Of a DNA stretch of 64,000 nucleotides, positions 30,431 through 41,776 are shown piece by piece. The notes below the pieces were generated by a model. That model searched no databases. It was given only the letters and a program-made list of their open reading frames with translations, and was not told the DNA's origin. The DNA is from Phlegmacium glaucopus (taxonomy: Eukaryota > Basidiomycota > Agaricomycetes > Agaricales > Cortinariaceae). The stretch spans positions 1 to 64,000 of the forward strand of contig MU130027.1 in NCBI GenBank assembly GCA_015039465.1, read 5' to 3'. The first letter of the stretch is position 1. Each line of letters starts with the position of its first letter. The translations under genes and the position numbers were made by a program.

Positions 30431-31552
30431 CACAACTTGTCTTTTCTCTTTTCTCTCTTCTTTCCTAATCTGACCAGTATTTAAAGTCCAATTTCTCAGA
30501 CTATATGAGATTGTGATTTGATAGACAAAGATTATTCCCTTTTTGGGGTTCAATATTCTTTGTTTATATGATAACCCAATTTGGATGAACATAGACAAGG
30601 TCCCTTTAGGATTTAATATTCTATGAACAGTTCCAAAAACAAATGATTTAAAGTCCCACAGGCAGACTATGAAACAGCTTTATAGTACAAGGATTGCTCC
30701 TCAGACTCTGACAAAGGCTTTAATATTCCAACTCCAAAGACAAGTCCCTTTAGGATTTAATATTCTTTGTTTTAAACAGAACAAAGACAAGTCCCTTTAG
30801 GATTTAATATTCTTTGAACTGAGTGAAGTAGGACAAGTCCACTTGTAAGTTCTTTCTAACTTGTGCCAATTCACTGTTTGTGAAACTTGGGAAAGAAAGA
30901 ATGAGTGCAAATTCACTAATGTTACTGGTGCTTTCTAGTTACTTATATACATAAATGAGAAACAAAATTAGGTAAGAGTCTGTGGTGTTACATAGGTCTA
31001 TGTTTTATGATTACTGATGCTGTTTTATGATATCATGCCTTGTTTTTGATGTCATGCCTTGTTTCTAGATGACTGAGCATTGTTTTGTGATGTCATATGT
31101 CTCATGATGTCATATTTGTCACAAATGTCACAAATGTCACAAAAATGTCACAAAGTGTTTCACTGTTTCAGGAACTTTATTGATGTTTACTGATATCTTC
31201 CTAGGACTTGTATGACAAATTCCTTCATAGTTGTAGACTTGATAGTTACTTTAGATTGCAAGTTGTTCATTTGACCATTTATGGATTTTTGTATGGTTAT
31301 AGTCTGAACTTTTTGTAGTGTTATTTTACAGTATGATAAATAGATCAATTTAGATCATAGTTATCTGCTGATTTAACATTCAAGGCTTTGCAATTTCCAG
31401 TTTAATCAACAAGTGTAGTCAACACTTTTGACCCTTACACTATCAATTTGTAGATTAATTCATGGTTGGGTTATTGATCCTTTTGATTCAATTTGAAGAA
31501 TAATATAATGAAAAATGAATAATCCATAGGTATTCAGTTTTCAGTCCTATCA
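30239..31552. mobile_element. 1.3-kb insertion in copia RT, solo-LTR-like
   Basis: CACCGT occurs on both sides (30233-30238 and 31551-31556), and deleting the insert plus one copy restores the RT frame. Ends TGATATGG and TCCTATCA fit TG...CA LTR termini with CCGT as target. The interior repeats GACAAGTCCCTTTAGGATTT with TAATATTCTTTG about five times and has a TGTCACAAA array near 31125. No coding sequence is present. Confidence 0.5.
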
Positions 31553-31951
31553 CCGTGGAACAAGATTGGGAAATTGAGGATGTTGATGTCAAAAGTGCTT
31601 ATCTAAATGCTCCTCTTAAGGAAACTGTGTATATGAAAGCGCCTCATGAGGTGCTGAAACCGGGACAGGAAGGAAAAGTCTTGAGGTTATTGAAGGGGTT
31701 GTATAGATTGAAGCAGGCTGGGAGAGGATGGTATATGGAAATGAGTAAGGTGTTCTTGGATGATATGGGTTTTAAGCACTCGGCAATGGACCACTTTGTT
31801 AAGTTCAAGAACTCTGTTCTGGAGTTTCAGACGGAGTAATGGAACGGAGTCATGGAAAGGATAGGACTTAGCCTCAGCTTATGTGCTGTGCTACCCAGAA
31901 CCTTCGTGTCCTAGATTTGTAAACGGAAATGAGACCAGTGTCGCAACATCC

Positions 31952-32988
31952 CTAAACTATGAAATTAAGTTTGCTAAGTTGAGCACGAACCCAAGCCTGG
32001 CGAACATCAGATCCAGTAAGAGTGGTGTAAGTATCAGCTGCAGTGAGATCAGTTCTGAGAAAGTCAATGAGTGCAACCAATTCATCCTCACCCAACCATT
32101 CCTTCTTGAGATTGATCAAAGATTTGATGGCAACCGTTCTGCGAACAGGCGTAGGGTCAATGCGAGCAGATAGCGGCCCATTGAGAGCAGTCGCAATGGT
32201 GGTACTGAATGCAGAAAGCGATGTCGACATGGTTTCTAAAGCTGTTGCGTTCTTTGAACCTCGAACACACTTAGAGACGGGCTGAGTGGGGGTAGCAGGT
32301 TCACGCACGTGTTTGCATTGATGAGAAGTAGGTGGTGGTGGAGTCTAGAGATAGATGGAGGCAGTGTAAAAGTGGTAATAATTATTACTTACCTCATCTT
32401 CATCTGAATCAAGAGAAGCTGCCAGTGCTGGAGGACTTGGTGATTTGGGCCAGGGAATAGGTTGATTGTTATCATCATCCACTTCCTCATCTTCAGCTGG
32501 AGTGTTGTCCTGGGTTGGAACGAACACATGAGCACCAGACGCAGTGGAGGGCATGATACAGGCAACTTTTCCGAGGTGCCCCCATCCTTTGTTCCGGAAT
32601 GGTTTTGCTGCAGGATGTTTCTTGACGTAGTCTTCCCAAGATGATGCTGAATGTACATTGATGTTGGCACCTCTTTCATCATCCCAGACCCATCCAGAAA
32701 CAAGTTGAATCGCGAGAATCACACGATAGATCTTTCTGAACTGATATTCTTGTTGGTAGCGCGAAGATAATTAAGAAGATAAAAGACACTCACTGTAGTC
32801 CACTTGTTCTGAAGGGACTTGATATTCTTGGCAGGGCCACGCTCACGGAGGGGGGAAATGTGTGCGAGGGCCTTCTGGTATGTGGGACCCTTGAAGGTTG
32901 CGCCGTCTCCACCTTCTGACTTGTGATCAACAAGGAATTGAATGAAGGCGGTTTCTTCTGCAAGGGTCCAAGAAACACCAGAAGGCAT
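31952..32988 (-). CDS. Myb/SANT-like domain protein
   Basis: Three exons (32988-32794, 32740-32393, 32344-31952) join in phase to 311 residues. Residues 1-75 (SWTLAEETAFIQFLVDH ... LQNKWTTFRKIYRVI) form a Myb/SANT-like DNA-binding domain. Next comes the family's conserved WVWDDERGANI and WEDYVKKHP block with KPFRNKGW, then a Pro/acidic linker. A C-terminal helical part contains RRTVAIKSLINLKKEW and DVRQAWVRAQ. Such proteins are abundant in Agaricomycetes and resemble the partner proteins of PIF/Harbinger transposons, but a partner nuclease is not in view. No stop or frameshift was seen. It diverges from the Plavaka relic to its right. Confidence 0.75.
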
Positions 32989-33184
32989 TGGAAAGAGTTG
33001 AAGGGATTATTGTGGGGGTTAGAAAGAAAGATAGCCAGCATCGTTTGGCCATAAAAGCTTGCAAACAGGCCTCGAGTGCGTTTTCTGGAGCATGGAGCTG
33101 ATATCTAATTGGATGTGACAAAGTGTGACCAATTCTCGTTTTGGACAGTCAGAATAATCCGTCTGCCATCAATAAGTTATAATA

Positions 33185-34799
33185 TAGCTGACTTATGGGT
33201 ACCGAACAGACCCTAATGAAACAAGCACACAATGTTGAAATGGCGCCCAACAATGTCACACGTGAACAGCTCACTAAAGAATATGGCATTAAGGGCATAC
33301 TGGTGCTAAGTTCCATATCTTCAATTTCCTTCCCTTCCTCATTCCCATTTGATTTCATGCATCCTTATCTGGGAGAATTTAATTCCCAATCTCATCGAGT
33401 TCTGGACTGGCGAGTTCAAAGACTTGGATCACCAAGGCGAAGGCTACTTTATCGAGCCCCATATCTGGAATGAAATTGGAGCATCTACAGCTGCATGCAG
33501 GGTGACAATTCCAGCAGCTTTTGAGGCTCCAGTACCTAACATTGCAACAAACCGGTCTCAAATGAGCGCCGAGATGTATGCCAATTGGACGCTGTATATT
33601 GCTCCAATCGTGTTACACGGAAGGTTTAAAAGTCCTCAATACTACCAATACTTCATGCAGCTTGTTGAACTTCTCAAGCTTTGTTTAGCATTTGAGATAT
33701 CGGAAGCAATGTTGGATCAAATTGACAAGGGTTTCCGGTCGTGGGTGGAGGAATACGAAAAGTGAGTCCTCTTCTTTCCTCTTGTGTATCACACTCAAAT
33801 AGATATAGGCGGTACTATAAACATGATCCCACCCAGCTTTCCACCTGTCCTTTGACCATCCATGCCCTTCTTCATATTGCATGGGGTATCAGGGTAGCCG
33901 GTCCTGTCCGGACCTACTGGGCATACGCCATGGAACGACATTGCAACACTTTGCTCCAATCAATCAGAAGCAGACACCACCCATACACATCTATTACTTC
34001 GTTTGTCATTGCAACTGCACAGCTCAATCAAATCCAACTATTATATGATCTACATGAAGCCCTACGCCTGGATCCTGATGAAAAGGAAAGCACCAAACTT
34101 GTGCATATTTTGTGTAGGTTCTGTTAATCACCTGTTACTGATCACTCATTCAAAAATTTAAACAGATCCGCAGTACATGCTTGCTGCCCCCCGACGATGT
34201 GAAACCTTACCCCTAGCAATACAAAACAAAGTTCTGGCTTGTTTAGCAATGCACTTCAATGTCCATAAGAGCGTCATTCAATCAGTCATCAAACTGGATC
34301 AGCCAATTGTGCAGTACAGCAGAGTCAGCCGTCTTGAAGGAGGTGATCTTATGATTGGTCGTCACTTTGTCAAACAGGCTGAGGACAGCCGGGATGCATC
34401 TTTTGTTCAAGTAAGTCTTGCCTTCTTTCCGTATATGCAATTTCTGAGTATCTCTTCTCCAGTATAGCCAACTTGTAGATCAACATGCTCACCACCCTAG
34501 AGTCTAGACAAACACCAGACTTTGAGTTGCAAAATTTCTTTGGCCAACTAAACCGTATCCTTCTCTTAGAGTTACCGTCAGCACAACGACTAAACCTAGA
34601 TAAGCCAACAACGGTCATTGTAGCACTAATTTGAGAAGTCAAAGCAACATTAAGGAATGGCATCTACTACTACAAAGATTTTGGTGTCGATGAGGTTGTT
34701 GATCTGAGTACGCTACAGTGTGTTGTCAGAAGGATACAGGACAGAGACAAGTGGGCTATCATTGATCGGAGTGATAATGTGGACATTCAGGTGGACTGA
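33185..34799 (+). pseudogene. Plavaka-type (Tnp2-related) transposase, decayed
   Basis: The C-terminal half of a Plavaka DDE transposase is readable: EYGIKGILVLSSISSISFP, LIWENLIPNLIEFWTGEF, QYYQYFMQLVELLKLCLAFE, STCPLTIHALLHIAWGIR, then VVDLSTLQCVVRRIQDRDKW near the end. Introns at 33762-33808, 34114-34165 and 34411-34462 keep phase. An extra base near 33362 shifts the frame, another change near 34515 shifts it again, and TAG (about 34502) and TGA (34632) interrupt it. The N-terminal half, including the zinc motif, is absent; a comparable N-terminus occurs at 24295 but that is a separate locus. Confidence 0.7.
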
Positions 34800-35724
34800 A
34801 GCTATTAAACGTCTTTGTTTATTTTTCAAGGCAAAATAATGGATTTTTTTGCATAGCCTGAACCTTGGCTTCCACCGCAAGATGTCGAGCATGGCACCTG
34901 AACCTCCCTTTCCACATGGCCTCCTCCAACAATACGCTCATTACCATTCAAAGGCAGTTATTTAAAATTCAACATCAACTAGCCATGCCCTACGAACACT
35001 ATATTAACAACCGGCACCACTTTCAAGAGGCAACCTCACGAACATACATTTTACTTCCTACCCATTAAATTTACTATGTTTTTTTTAGCTTTCTACACTC
35101 ATTCAACTTATCAAGTATCCATGAGACTATCATTTGCAGCCTCTCACAGGCTCTGGTTGATGCCGATGATCCTGACACCATCTGCCACCTCGTTCTCTCC
35201 TGGAGCGGTTCCAGTCGTCACTGCATCAAAGGAATGGACCATATGATTTCCTGACGAGCCTCCAGTTGAACAAGCTTTATTCCAATGTACATGTAAATAC
35301 TTGACTGCAACTAATCAACAAGACCATGCAACACATCCCTTCCACATTCATGCAGCTCCTCGCCACCTCCAGACTTCATTCTCTCGTGTACACCATGACC
35401 TCAACCCGAGTGTTTATTCCACGGTTCCATCGCTCGTTCATTCCCCATGACTCCCTTCGTTTTCACAGGAACATCCTCAACTCAACTCACGCACCACTCT
35501 CAACCATCCCAGCAAACAGATCTTTACTGAGCTCATTCAAACCGTTGGACGTCCAATCGTGACTCAACATGTCGCCATACAATCTCAAAAGTCTTGTGTT
35601 TGGTTGCGGCGTTCGTTGTTTAAAACATATGAATGGAGTACGCGTACTTATGGTAAGCCAGCCCCATCTAGAATCATCCATTGGTTCTTGATAGTTTTTT
35701 TAGCAGTGTACAATTAATCGCAGA
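34800..35724. other. No confident gene; Pro/Ser/Thr-rich open stretches
   Basis: Short open pieces (34865-35068, 35326-35562) have coding-like composition but no shared splice structure or recognisable domain. They may be remains of the transposon's 3' part. Confidence 0.3.
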
Positions 35725-36069
35725 ATGTTAACATTTACCATCGCCTTTGCGGCGTCTTTTCTTCTATATCAATACTTGATGCCAGTAGTCACAGCGTTCT
35801 ACACTTTTCTGACTGCTATCCGCTACCTCAATGCCAAGTTAGTAGCAGCAGATCAATTTCTGGCCATAGCTACAGAAGAGCCAGCTGTAAGTTTCAATCT
35901 ATTCCATAGTGATTTGAGCTAATATCTTCATCAGCGACGCAAACTTCTCTACAATTTCGCGTTCCTCACTGTGCTAACCCTCATCTACTTGCTCAGACTA
36001 TATTTTGCAACATTAGCGCTACTCATGTGCACCCTCATTTATCTGCAATACATTTATTTTAGTTTGTAA
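35725..36069 (+). CDS. Small predicted membrane protein
   Basis: Exon 1 (35725-35886, 54 codons) and exon 2 (35935-36069, 44 codons plus stop) join in phase 0 across a GTAAGT...TCATCAG intron, giving 98 residues. Exon 1 holds one hydrophobic segment (FTIAFAASFLLYQYLMPVV) and exon 2 two more (FLTVLTLIYLLRLYF and ALLMCTLIYLQYIYF), separated by a charged RRK turn. I do not recognise it. The clean intron favours a real or recently real gene, though it sits among transposon remains and may be one exon set of a larger gene. Confidence 0.4.
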
Positions 36070-36500
36070 CTACCCTAGAAGTAGTAAAATCCTTTCTTGA
36101 TATAAGAGTTTCACTCTTATGTTTCTTGTTGTAAATATCTAAAATAAATATCAAATCCTACGAAAAATATGGATATATCTACTGTAGACTGCCTACACAG
36201 TGTTGAGAACATTGGTGACATCAAGAGTTGTAAATTCCTTTGAAAATTTATGATGTTTCAAGTTGGAATTTTTTCAAAAGTTTTTGTTACATATTTGTCC
36301 ATAAAAGTCTACATTAATCGGCGGAATTTCCCCGATGCCAAAAGTGGTAAATTACCACAGTCCCAAAAAACAACACTTTCTGTCAGAATTATCCCATTCC
36401 ACCCTTTGGGGTTGCTTTTTCCCACGCTCCTGGTCTCACAGTGGGAGTTACTTGTTCCTATAATTCATTTAGTGTTATGTTTTTCCTTTTGACCAGAATG
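36070..36500. other. Non-coding AT-rich spacer
   Basis: Nothing recognisable. A short inverted repeat (AAGAGTTTCACTCTT near 36103) is present. Confidence 0.3.
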
Positions 36501-36509
36501 CACTTACTT

Positions 36510-36897
36510 TTTTGTTTAGTTTTCTTTTTTTCAGGGCACTGGGCCCCAGCTCCATTCTGTGATCTTCTTGTTCTTCTTCTACCTCTTTGTCATCTAAATC
36601 TATTACCTCTGCTTCTTTCCTCTTCTGCTCCTCCACCCGTCAAATCCTCTGCATCTCCAGCAGTTTCTGCTGCTGCTCCTCTTGACTTTTCTTCTCCATT
36701 TTTATCCTCTTCCTCTCAGCTTCTGCTCTCTGCTTCTCCTCCTCCTCGTCTGCCTTCCATGCAGCCTCAATCTCCACCTCCATACACTTCTCCTCCTCCT
36801 CCCGCTCTTTCCACATACAGGCCCACGCCTCTTCCAACTTCGCCAAGTTGGAGGCCGTGGGACAAGAAGACCCGGCATTGTCGTTGTTGGTGCTCAT
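36510..36897 (-). pseudogene. Charged coiled-coil protein with an in-frame TGA
   Basis: From an ATG at 36897 the protein begins MSTNNDNAGSSCPTASNLAK and becomes a long Glu/Lys/Arg coil (WKEREEEEKCMEVE, EEEEKQRAEAERKR). A TGA at 36640-36642 interrupts it, after which the same frame continues as another acidic coil (DLDDKEVEEEQEDHRMELGP) up to a GTAAGT donor near 36500. A TATAAAGA box lies on the minus strand at 36978-36971. The stop fits CGA to TGA. Downstream exons were not identified and the family is unknown. Confidence 0.45.
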
Positions 36898-36970
36898 AGT
36901 GTTTTTTGTTTAAGAGGATGAGGGTTTGAGAAGTTATCCAAAGTGAAGAGTCACCACCAGTCTCCAATAG

Positions 36971-36978
36971 TCTTTATA
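36971..36978 (-). promoter_or_regulatory. TATA box of the coiled-coil gene
   Basis: The minus strand reads TATAAAGA, about 75 bases before the ATG at 36897. Confidence 0.4.
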
Positions 36979-37026
36979 CCACATCAATCATGCATGGACC
37001 AGCATGTGGCCTCGAGGGTCTCGGCC

Positions 37027-37640
37027 TTGACAGAGAGGTACTGTTACATTCTGTTATACATTACTCCAATCCAGCTCTGTCGGAGTTGTCTCCGGTAGTC
37101 CGTACTCCGTTCCAGTACTTTCCCTTGTTTCCAGTTCTACTCCTCCTACATCCAACTCCGAGACTTCTCTGTATCATTCCAGCTCTTCCGATGACACTCC
37201 AAACCCAATACCACATCTTTTCCATAACAACTATTTCTTTGTCATCACTTTCCCATTATCAATCAGCACACCTGCTATGGATTATTCACCCAAGAATGCA
37301 GGACCTTCTGGGTCCTGGGAGCAGAATGCAGCACTTTATATTTATCCTTTATATTTCAGTTGCAATTCCTTTTATTATTTAAGTACTCAAAATGTGTATG
37401 TTTTCCTCAGTTTGAATATCAACCTAGTTTCCTCCTCCTATTCTTCCTCTAAGTTCCTGCAACTTCCAGTTCCACTCCATTCCATTCTTACTCCGAAATT
37501 AGGACACAAAGGTTTAGGGTAGCACAGCACATATGCTGAGGCTAGAGTCCCTTTCTGTTCCATGGTTCCATTCCAATCAAACTCTGTCCGATACTCTGGA
37601 ATAGAGTTCTCGAACTTAACAGCTGGCTCTGCTTCCATCC
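37027..37640. repeat. Repeat element with ACTCCG/GGAGT subterminal motifs
   Basis: Both flanks are dense in short GGAGT/ACTCC motifs (37060-37180 and 37440-37500). The segment at 37500-37640, reverse-complemented, resembles 31800-31920 and shares CCTCAGC.TATGTGCTGTGC followed by TACCC. That is evidence of a dispersed element family whose ends I could not fix. Confidence 0.4.
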
Positions 37641-37929
37641 CAACAGAGTTCTGCACAACATTTGAAAATGTTGTGCTGGTGGCATCCCAAGCAAATGGCA
37701 CAGGCAAAGGGACTCTTTGTGCCTGTACCTGATTGAAAAGACAGTCACTTGGAGGAAGTGCCTGTGGGAGAACAAGAAGGTCTGTGATGGGGTGGGGATC
37801 GTAAGCAGGAGTGCTGATGTGCCCTAAGGTTGCTGCTACCAGGGATTTTATCCCCTTGATGGCGTTGCCTTCCTCTGCTTGGCTCATCGTGGTGATGCAT
37901 TGTATTGCTGGACATGCTGTCTCATGCAA
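37640..37929 (-). CDS. Hypothetical protein fragment
   Basis: An open frame encodes MSQAEEGNAIKGIKSLVAAT and a Pro-rich region up to QNSVGM, where the repeat element at 37027-37640 begins. There is no recognised domain or splice support. It may be a gene cut by that element. Confidence 0.25.
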
Positions 37930-38029
37930 ATGGTTGTGTGAAGTAACACCCTATTGCATGTTGCAACAATGACGCAATGATGCAGGTTGTGATGATGATG
38001 CATGTTGTGATGATGATGTATGTCACAAC

Positions 38030-38116
38030 AACAATGCAATGATGCATGTTGCAATGATGCAATGATGCAATGATGCAATGATGCAATGATGCAATGATGC
38101 AATGATGCAATGATGC
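38030..38116. repeat. 8-base microsatellite (ATGATGCA)n
   Basis: About ten consecutive ATGATGCA units follow a degenerate TTGTGATGATGATG stretch. All six frames stay open, producing false His/Cys-rich ORFs. Confidence 0.85.
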
Positions 38117-38289
38117 ACATTGTGATTTAGTATCAATGTATGATTATGTTGCATGATGCATAAAAATATTTTAAGAGACAAGCCAAAGATGAAGGATAAA
38201 TATATTAGTTTAAGTTTGGAAAACAAACAGGCAAAGAGATAACTGACCTCCTTAATCAAATTGGTCTGCTCTCTGTCTAAGACCTCCCT

Positions 38290-39060
38290 ATGGTACAGAG
38301 GGTAGGGATATTAATAAAACCTGAAGTTATAAAGTAAATGAGACATATTATTGATTATGTACTATGCCAGACCAAAAAATAATGTACTTCTGATTGGAAA
38401 TATATGGTGTTGGTGACTTGAATAAATATTTTCATTACAGATACAGGTACAATGTGCCATTTAACCTGTAAAATAATGTAAATAAGTAAATATATCACTT
38501 AAATTTTTGCCTTGGGATATAGTGGTTCAGAATGGTTTGAACCAGTTCAGAACCGGTTCTCAGATTTCTGGCCAATCAAGAACCAGAACCAGAACCAGAA
38601 CTGAACCATAAACTTGGTTTGGTTTGGTTGGTTTGGTTCAGAACTGAACTTTGGCATCCCTACCAACCATCCATTTCAGCCACCTGTCCCTCCTTTCAAC
38701 CACCTGTTGCCTCTTAAAAATATATTATTGTAATTAGTAGTTACCACAACTCTCCTTCACAAGGAGGGTAATAAGTTTATTTTAATCTTAATTAATATGT
38801 TAGAAAAGTTAGAAAAAAATAAGTTAGTAAGGAATTGACTCAAGTCAGTAAAAATAAATGAAATGAATATAGATGTACATATACGATCAATATAATCATA
38901 CAGAATACCAATATAATTTGCTTAAAATTTATGTTAAGTCTGGTCAAATTTGAATAAAATTCCACTGGAGTCTGGTCAGAACCAAACCAGAACCATGGTT
39001 TGGTTTGGTTGGTTCTGGTTCTCTGGACTGGTTCAGAACTGAACCTTGGCATCCCTACCT
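38290..39060. repeat. GGTTC/GAACC palindromic repeat element(s)
   Basis: Clusters of GAACCGGTTC, GGTTTGGTTTGGTT and AGAACCAG motifs lie at 38525-38650 and 38970-39055. Each cluster ends with TTGGCATCCCTACC (38643 and 39044), and GGTAGGGAT occurs inverted near 38304. This suggests one or two MITEs of another family. Confidence 0.45.
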
Positions 39061-39720
39061 GAGTGCTGTGCTGAGCCTGCTGTCATCACACCATTTAAAT
39101 TTTTAGAATATAATATAATATTAGGGAATTTGGGTGACTAATCTAAAAAGGCTTAATAAGTTAATTGCCATTGGGTTGTGACCACCTCCGTCCACTCTGG
39201 CTGTGACCTGGGACAAACATCCAATTTCGGCCACATCCCCTGTGATGCGTGATGGACAAACAATTTAAAATGGTACAGTACTTTAGATTCTGCTTCTCTC
39301 TCTCTCTTACTTCCAACTTATCATTGGTCTTTTCCCTAGTTCCCAGAAAAATACACATTGTTCCCATTCTATTCATGAGTTAACTCCTGTTACTGAGTGT
39401 TTTCCCCAGAGCAGGGTTTTCCACAATGACAACTGAAACAGTTATGTAATTGATGGAATATTCTAGTGAGCTAACCCTGATAAAGGCCACCACTGCACAC
39501 TTAATTCCCCACTAGCAGCTAGTCATAGTACTGTCTTACTAGTAAGTAGTATTATTATTTTGGTAGATCAAATTTTGTAGTGACTTTTTATTTTGCTTTT
39601 TCTGGCTTTTTGCCCCTCAACATGTAGCCAGCTTTTCAGAATACCCACCTGGCCCAGTGGATTTTTTAACTTGAACAACCATAAAAAATCTAATTGCTAG
39701 ACTACTGATGCTACAGAATG
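39061..39720. other. Non-coding spacer
   Basis: AT-rich, no supported ORF, RNA or repeat. Confidence 0.35.
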
Positions 39721-40990
39721 CTATAGATGAGGAATGTATGTTAACCAGTCAACACCCCCATGGACACTGTTTGGCATGGACCTGAGACATGTAAAAGCTA
39801 CTGCTATCAGTGTTAAGTGTGCAACTAGATATAAAATCCCTAATGGCACCATAGCAAGGACTGCAACAGCATCAAAATAATTCTTTGGGTGGATCTGGAT
39901 GGCATTGCATGACTGATAGTAGCGTGAACTACGGCTAATGAAGGGACGGGCAAAGGGAAATAATGAATCAGCAAAGGATTTCTCAGTCAGTTGGTGGTAG
40001 AGCAAGGTGCCAATGGGGGGAGCAACAATAATGCAGATAGTGCTGACCCTCCATAGAAATTGCTCAATGCGTGTTGGAAAATGTATGCCCCATGCTAAAC
40101 AATGCAAACTTCCGAACATAACTCCAAAAAGAGTGAGCGTGATCCTTGTCCAGCGGTCAAAGTTGTCGGGAAAGAAGGATTGCCTAAGAAGAGCTAAGAA
40201 GAGCTTTTTCGTCTGGGTTCCACTTTTCCATTTCTCTCGCTTGGGCAGAGGTAATGTGGATGTCAATATGTGTTTTAACATCGACAGGCTTAGTCCACCA
40301 AAAGATGTAGCAGGTCGCGCAGACTGCGATATAGGCAACGGTAGACACTTCAAGCTCTGTGATGGCGAGGCGCTTTTGGACGCGAGCAGCACATTTGACA
40401 AGGAACCAAAGAACCTGAATGCAAACAACTGCCTTGGATAGACCATCGGCCTTTCTGCGATCATTGATGGTGTCTTTCAAGTCGGAGAGAGAAACGACGC
40501 CTCGCTGAGCAAGGTAGAGAATGTAGGAAGACCATATAAAGCGTGCTCCCGATTCGCGAGTGTCTTCCAGTTTACCATCGATTACATATCGGAACCCCCA
40601 CATATCGAGAAACATAGCGTGAGTCATGATCCACTGATCCACGAAGTCAAGTTCATGCTGATCCAGGGAATTTCTTCCTGCGGCCGATATTTAGAATTTT
40701 CCAAAGACGTCAAGAGCTTGGTCACGGCAAGTACCACGGCATTCGTCCACCCATCGTCTGATTAACTGTATCATTCCTCTAGCACTGAACCAGTCTGTGA
40801 AAGCGAATGCGAACATGATTTCAGGTGCTACGATAGCCGCGGCACAGAGGAAGAGTTTCTCAAGAGTATTCTTGACTGGCTGGTTGGCGGGCTTGATTGG
40901 CAGATGGATAGTTACCGGTGCACATGTAGATCGTGAGTAGGCAGCTCCGGACGATCTCGAAGGTGCTGCGATCGCAGACCATGGACAAGA
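39721..40990 (-). pseudogene. Agaricomycete multi-pass membrane protein, decayed
   Basis: The frame reads NTLEKLFLCAAAIVAPEIMF, then FTDWFSARGMIQL, an in-frame TAA near 40690, and DQWIMTHAMFLDMWGFRYVI. DGLSKAVVCIQVLWFLVKC, TELEVSTVAYIAVCAT and FWWTKPVDVKTHI follow. A tandem copy of the 11-base AGCTCTTCTTA near 40195 then shifts the frame, after which LTLFGVMFGSLHCLAWGIHF and a final VDWLTYIPHL end it. The order and WxTxxPH ending are those of a common Agaricomycete family with five to seven membrane segments and unknown function. The 5' exons were not found. Confidence 0.6.
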
Positions 40991-41776
40991 GCCTGTGATG
41001 AGATAGAATGATGAAGTGAAGAGGTGTGGAGGCGGACCAAAGTGTGGTGTCAGTTTGGTTGGCGATGATTATCGATGCATAGCCACTGATTTCGTAGAAT
41101 GAATGACTGCATCGTTCCTTAATTAAATTACGCCCAAATTACGCCGCAAGTTTGGATAATTCTTGGGTGCCTGAGGATTAGTGACTAAATTAGTGTCTAT
41201 TTGTTTTCCTTTTCGTTTGAAGTGCATTGGCAATCTGAAAGAGGGACAAGGGAACATAGTAATAGATTCGAATGATGTGGCAGTAGTCTAAGTGTTGTCG
41301 TGACCGTGAGCCTGAGGCGACGACACAGGGGAACTCAAATGGTTAAACGACTACATACTGTAACGCTCTTAAGGGTAGGGCATGGCATGCATATTACACA
41401 ACCCATTCAGTCTCAAAGGTACTCAATACCCAACCACACTGCCCTTTCATGATGGCGCGAAAAGCAGTACTATATGTGAATTATTTAAACAACTAACGCA
41501 AAAGGTTATTTCGAAAACCATGTTTTGCGAGTAAAGAGACAAGTACAACATGCTTTGTATATGTATAGAGTATGGATTGAGGACAAAACGAAAATTGAAA
41601 ACGAGCATATTATACATAAGCAAAGCAAAGCTTCCACAGAAAAAAGCTTGAGACTCAATTGAGACTGCTGCAACAAAAATAAACAAATACGTGTTGTAGG
41701 TAGGCGTCTCAAAATTATGGGGGAATCAGCTACAAAAAACGTTTATAAAGCAGCACATCGCCAAGATTTCAAAAGA
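40991..41776. other. Intergenic region
   Basis: No gene or RNA is supported. The ORFs near 41450-41710 lack coding character. Confidence 0.4.

Larger units (their letters stand above)
26618..31839 (+). pseudogene. Ty1/copia pol, plus strand, multiply interrupted
   Basis: Integrase starts after MGDMSLDLPNGSKQ with the zinc region (HQKLGHISTAAIKH ... CEACAKAK) at 26930-27060 and the core D in YWDLWGPASV; the D-D-E core continues to SPPQNGTAG. RT begins at about 28400 (EWQEALDYEISQLKKFGTW) and resumes at 31555 with DVDVKSAYLNAPLKE and LLKGLYRLKQAGR. Stops in frame at 27228 (TAA) and at 27252, 27324, 28590 and 28674 (TGA) fit C-to-T mutation. The sequence is interrupted by MITE E5, an N gap with a duplicated block, and a 1.3-kb insertion. 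It breaks off near 31810 before the YVDD and RNase H regions. Confidence 0.75.

Noticed and set aside
37884..38259. His/Cys/Ile-rich ORFs
   Set aside because: Products of the ATGATGCA microsatellite.
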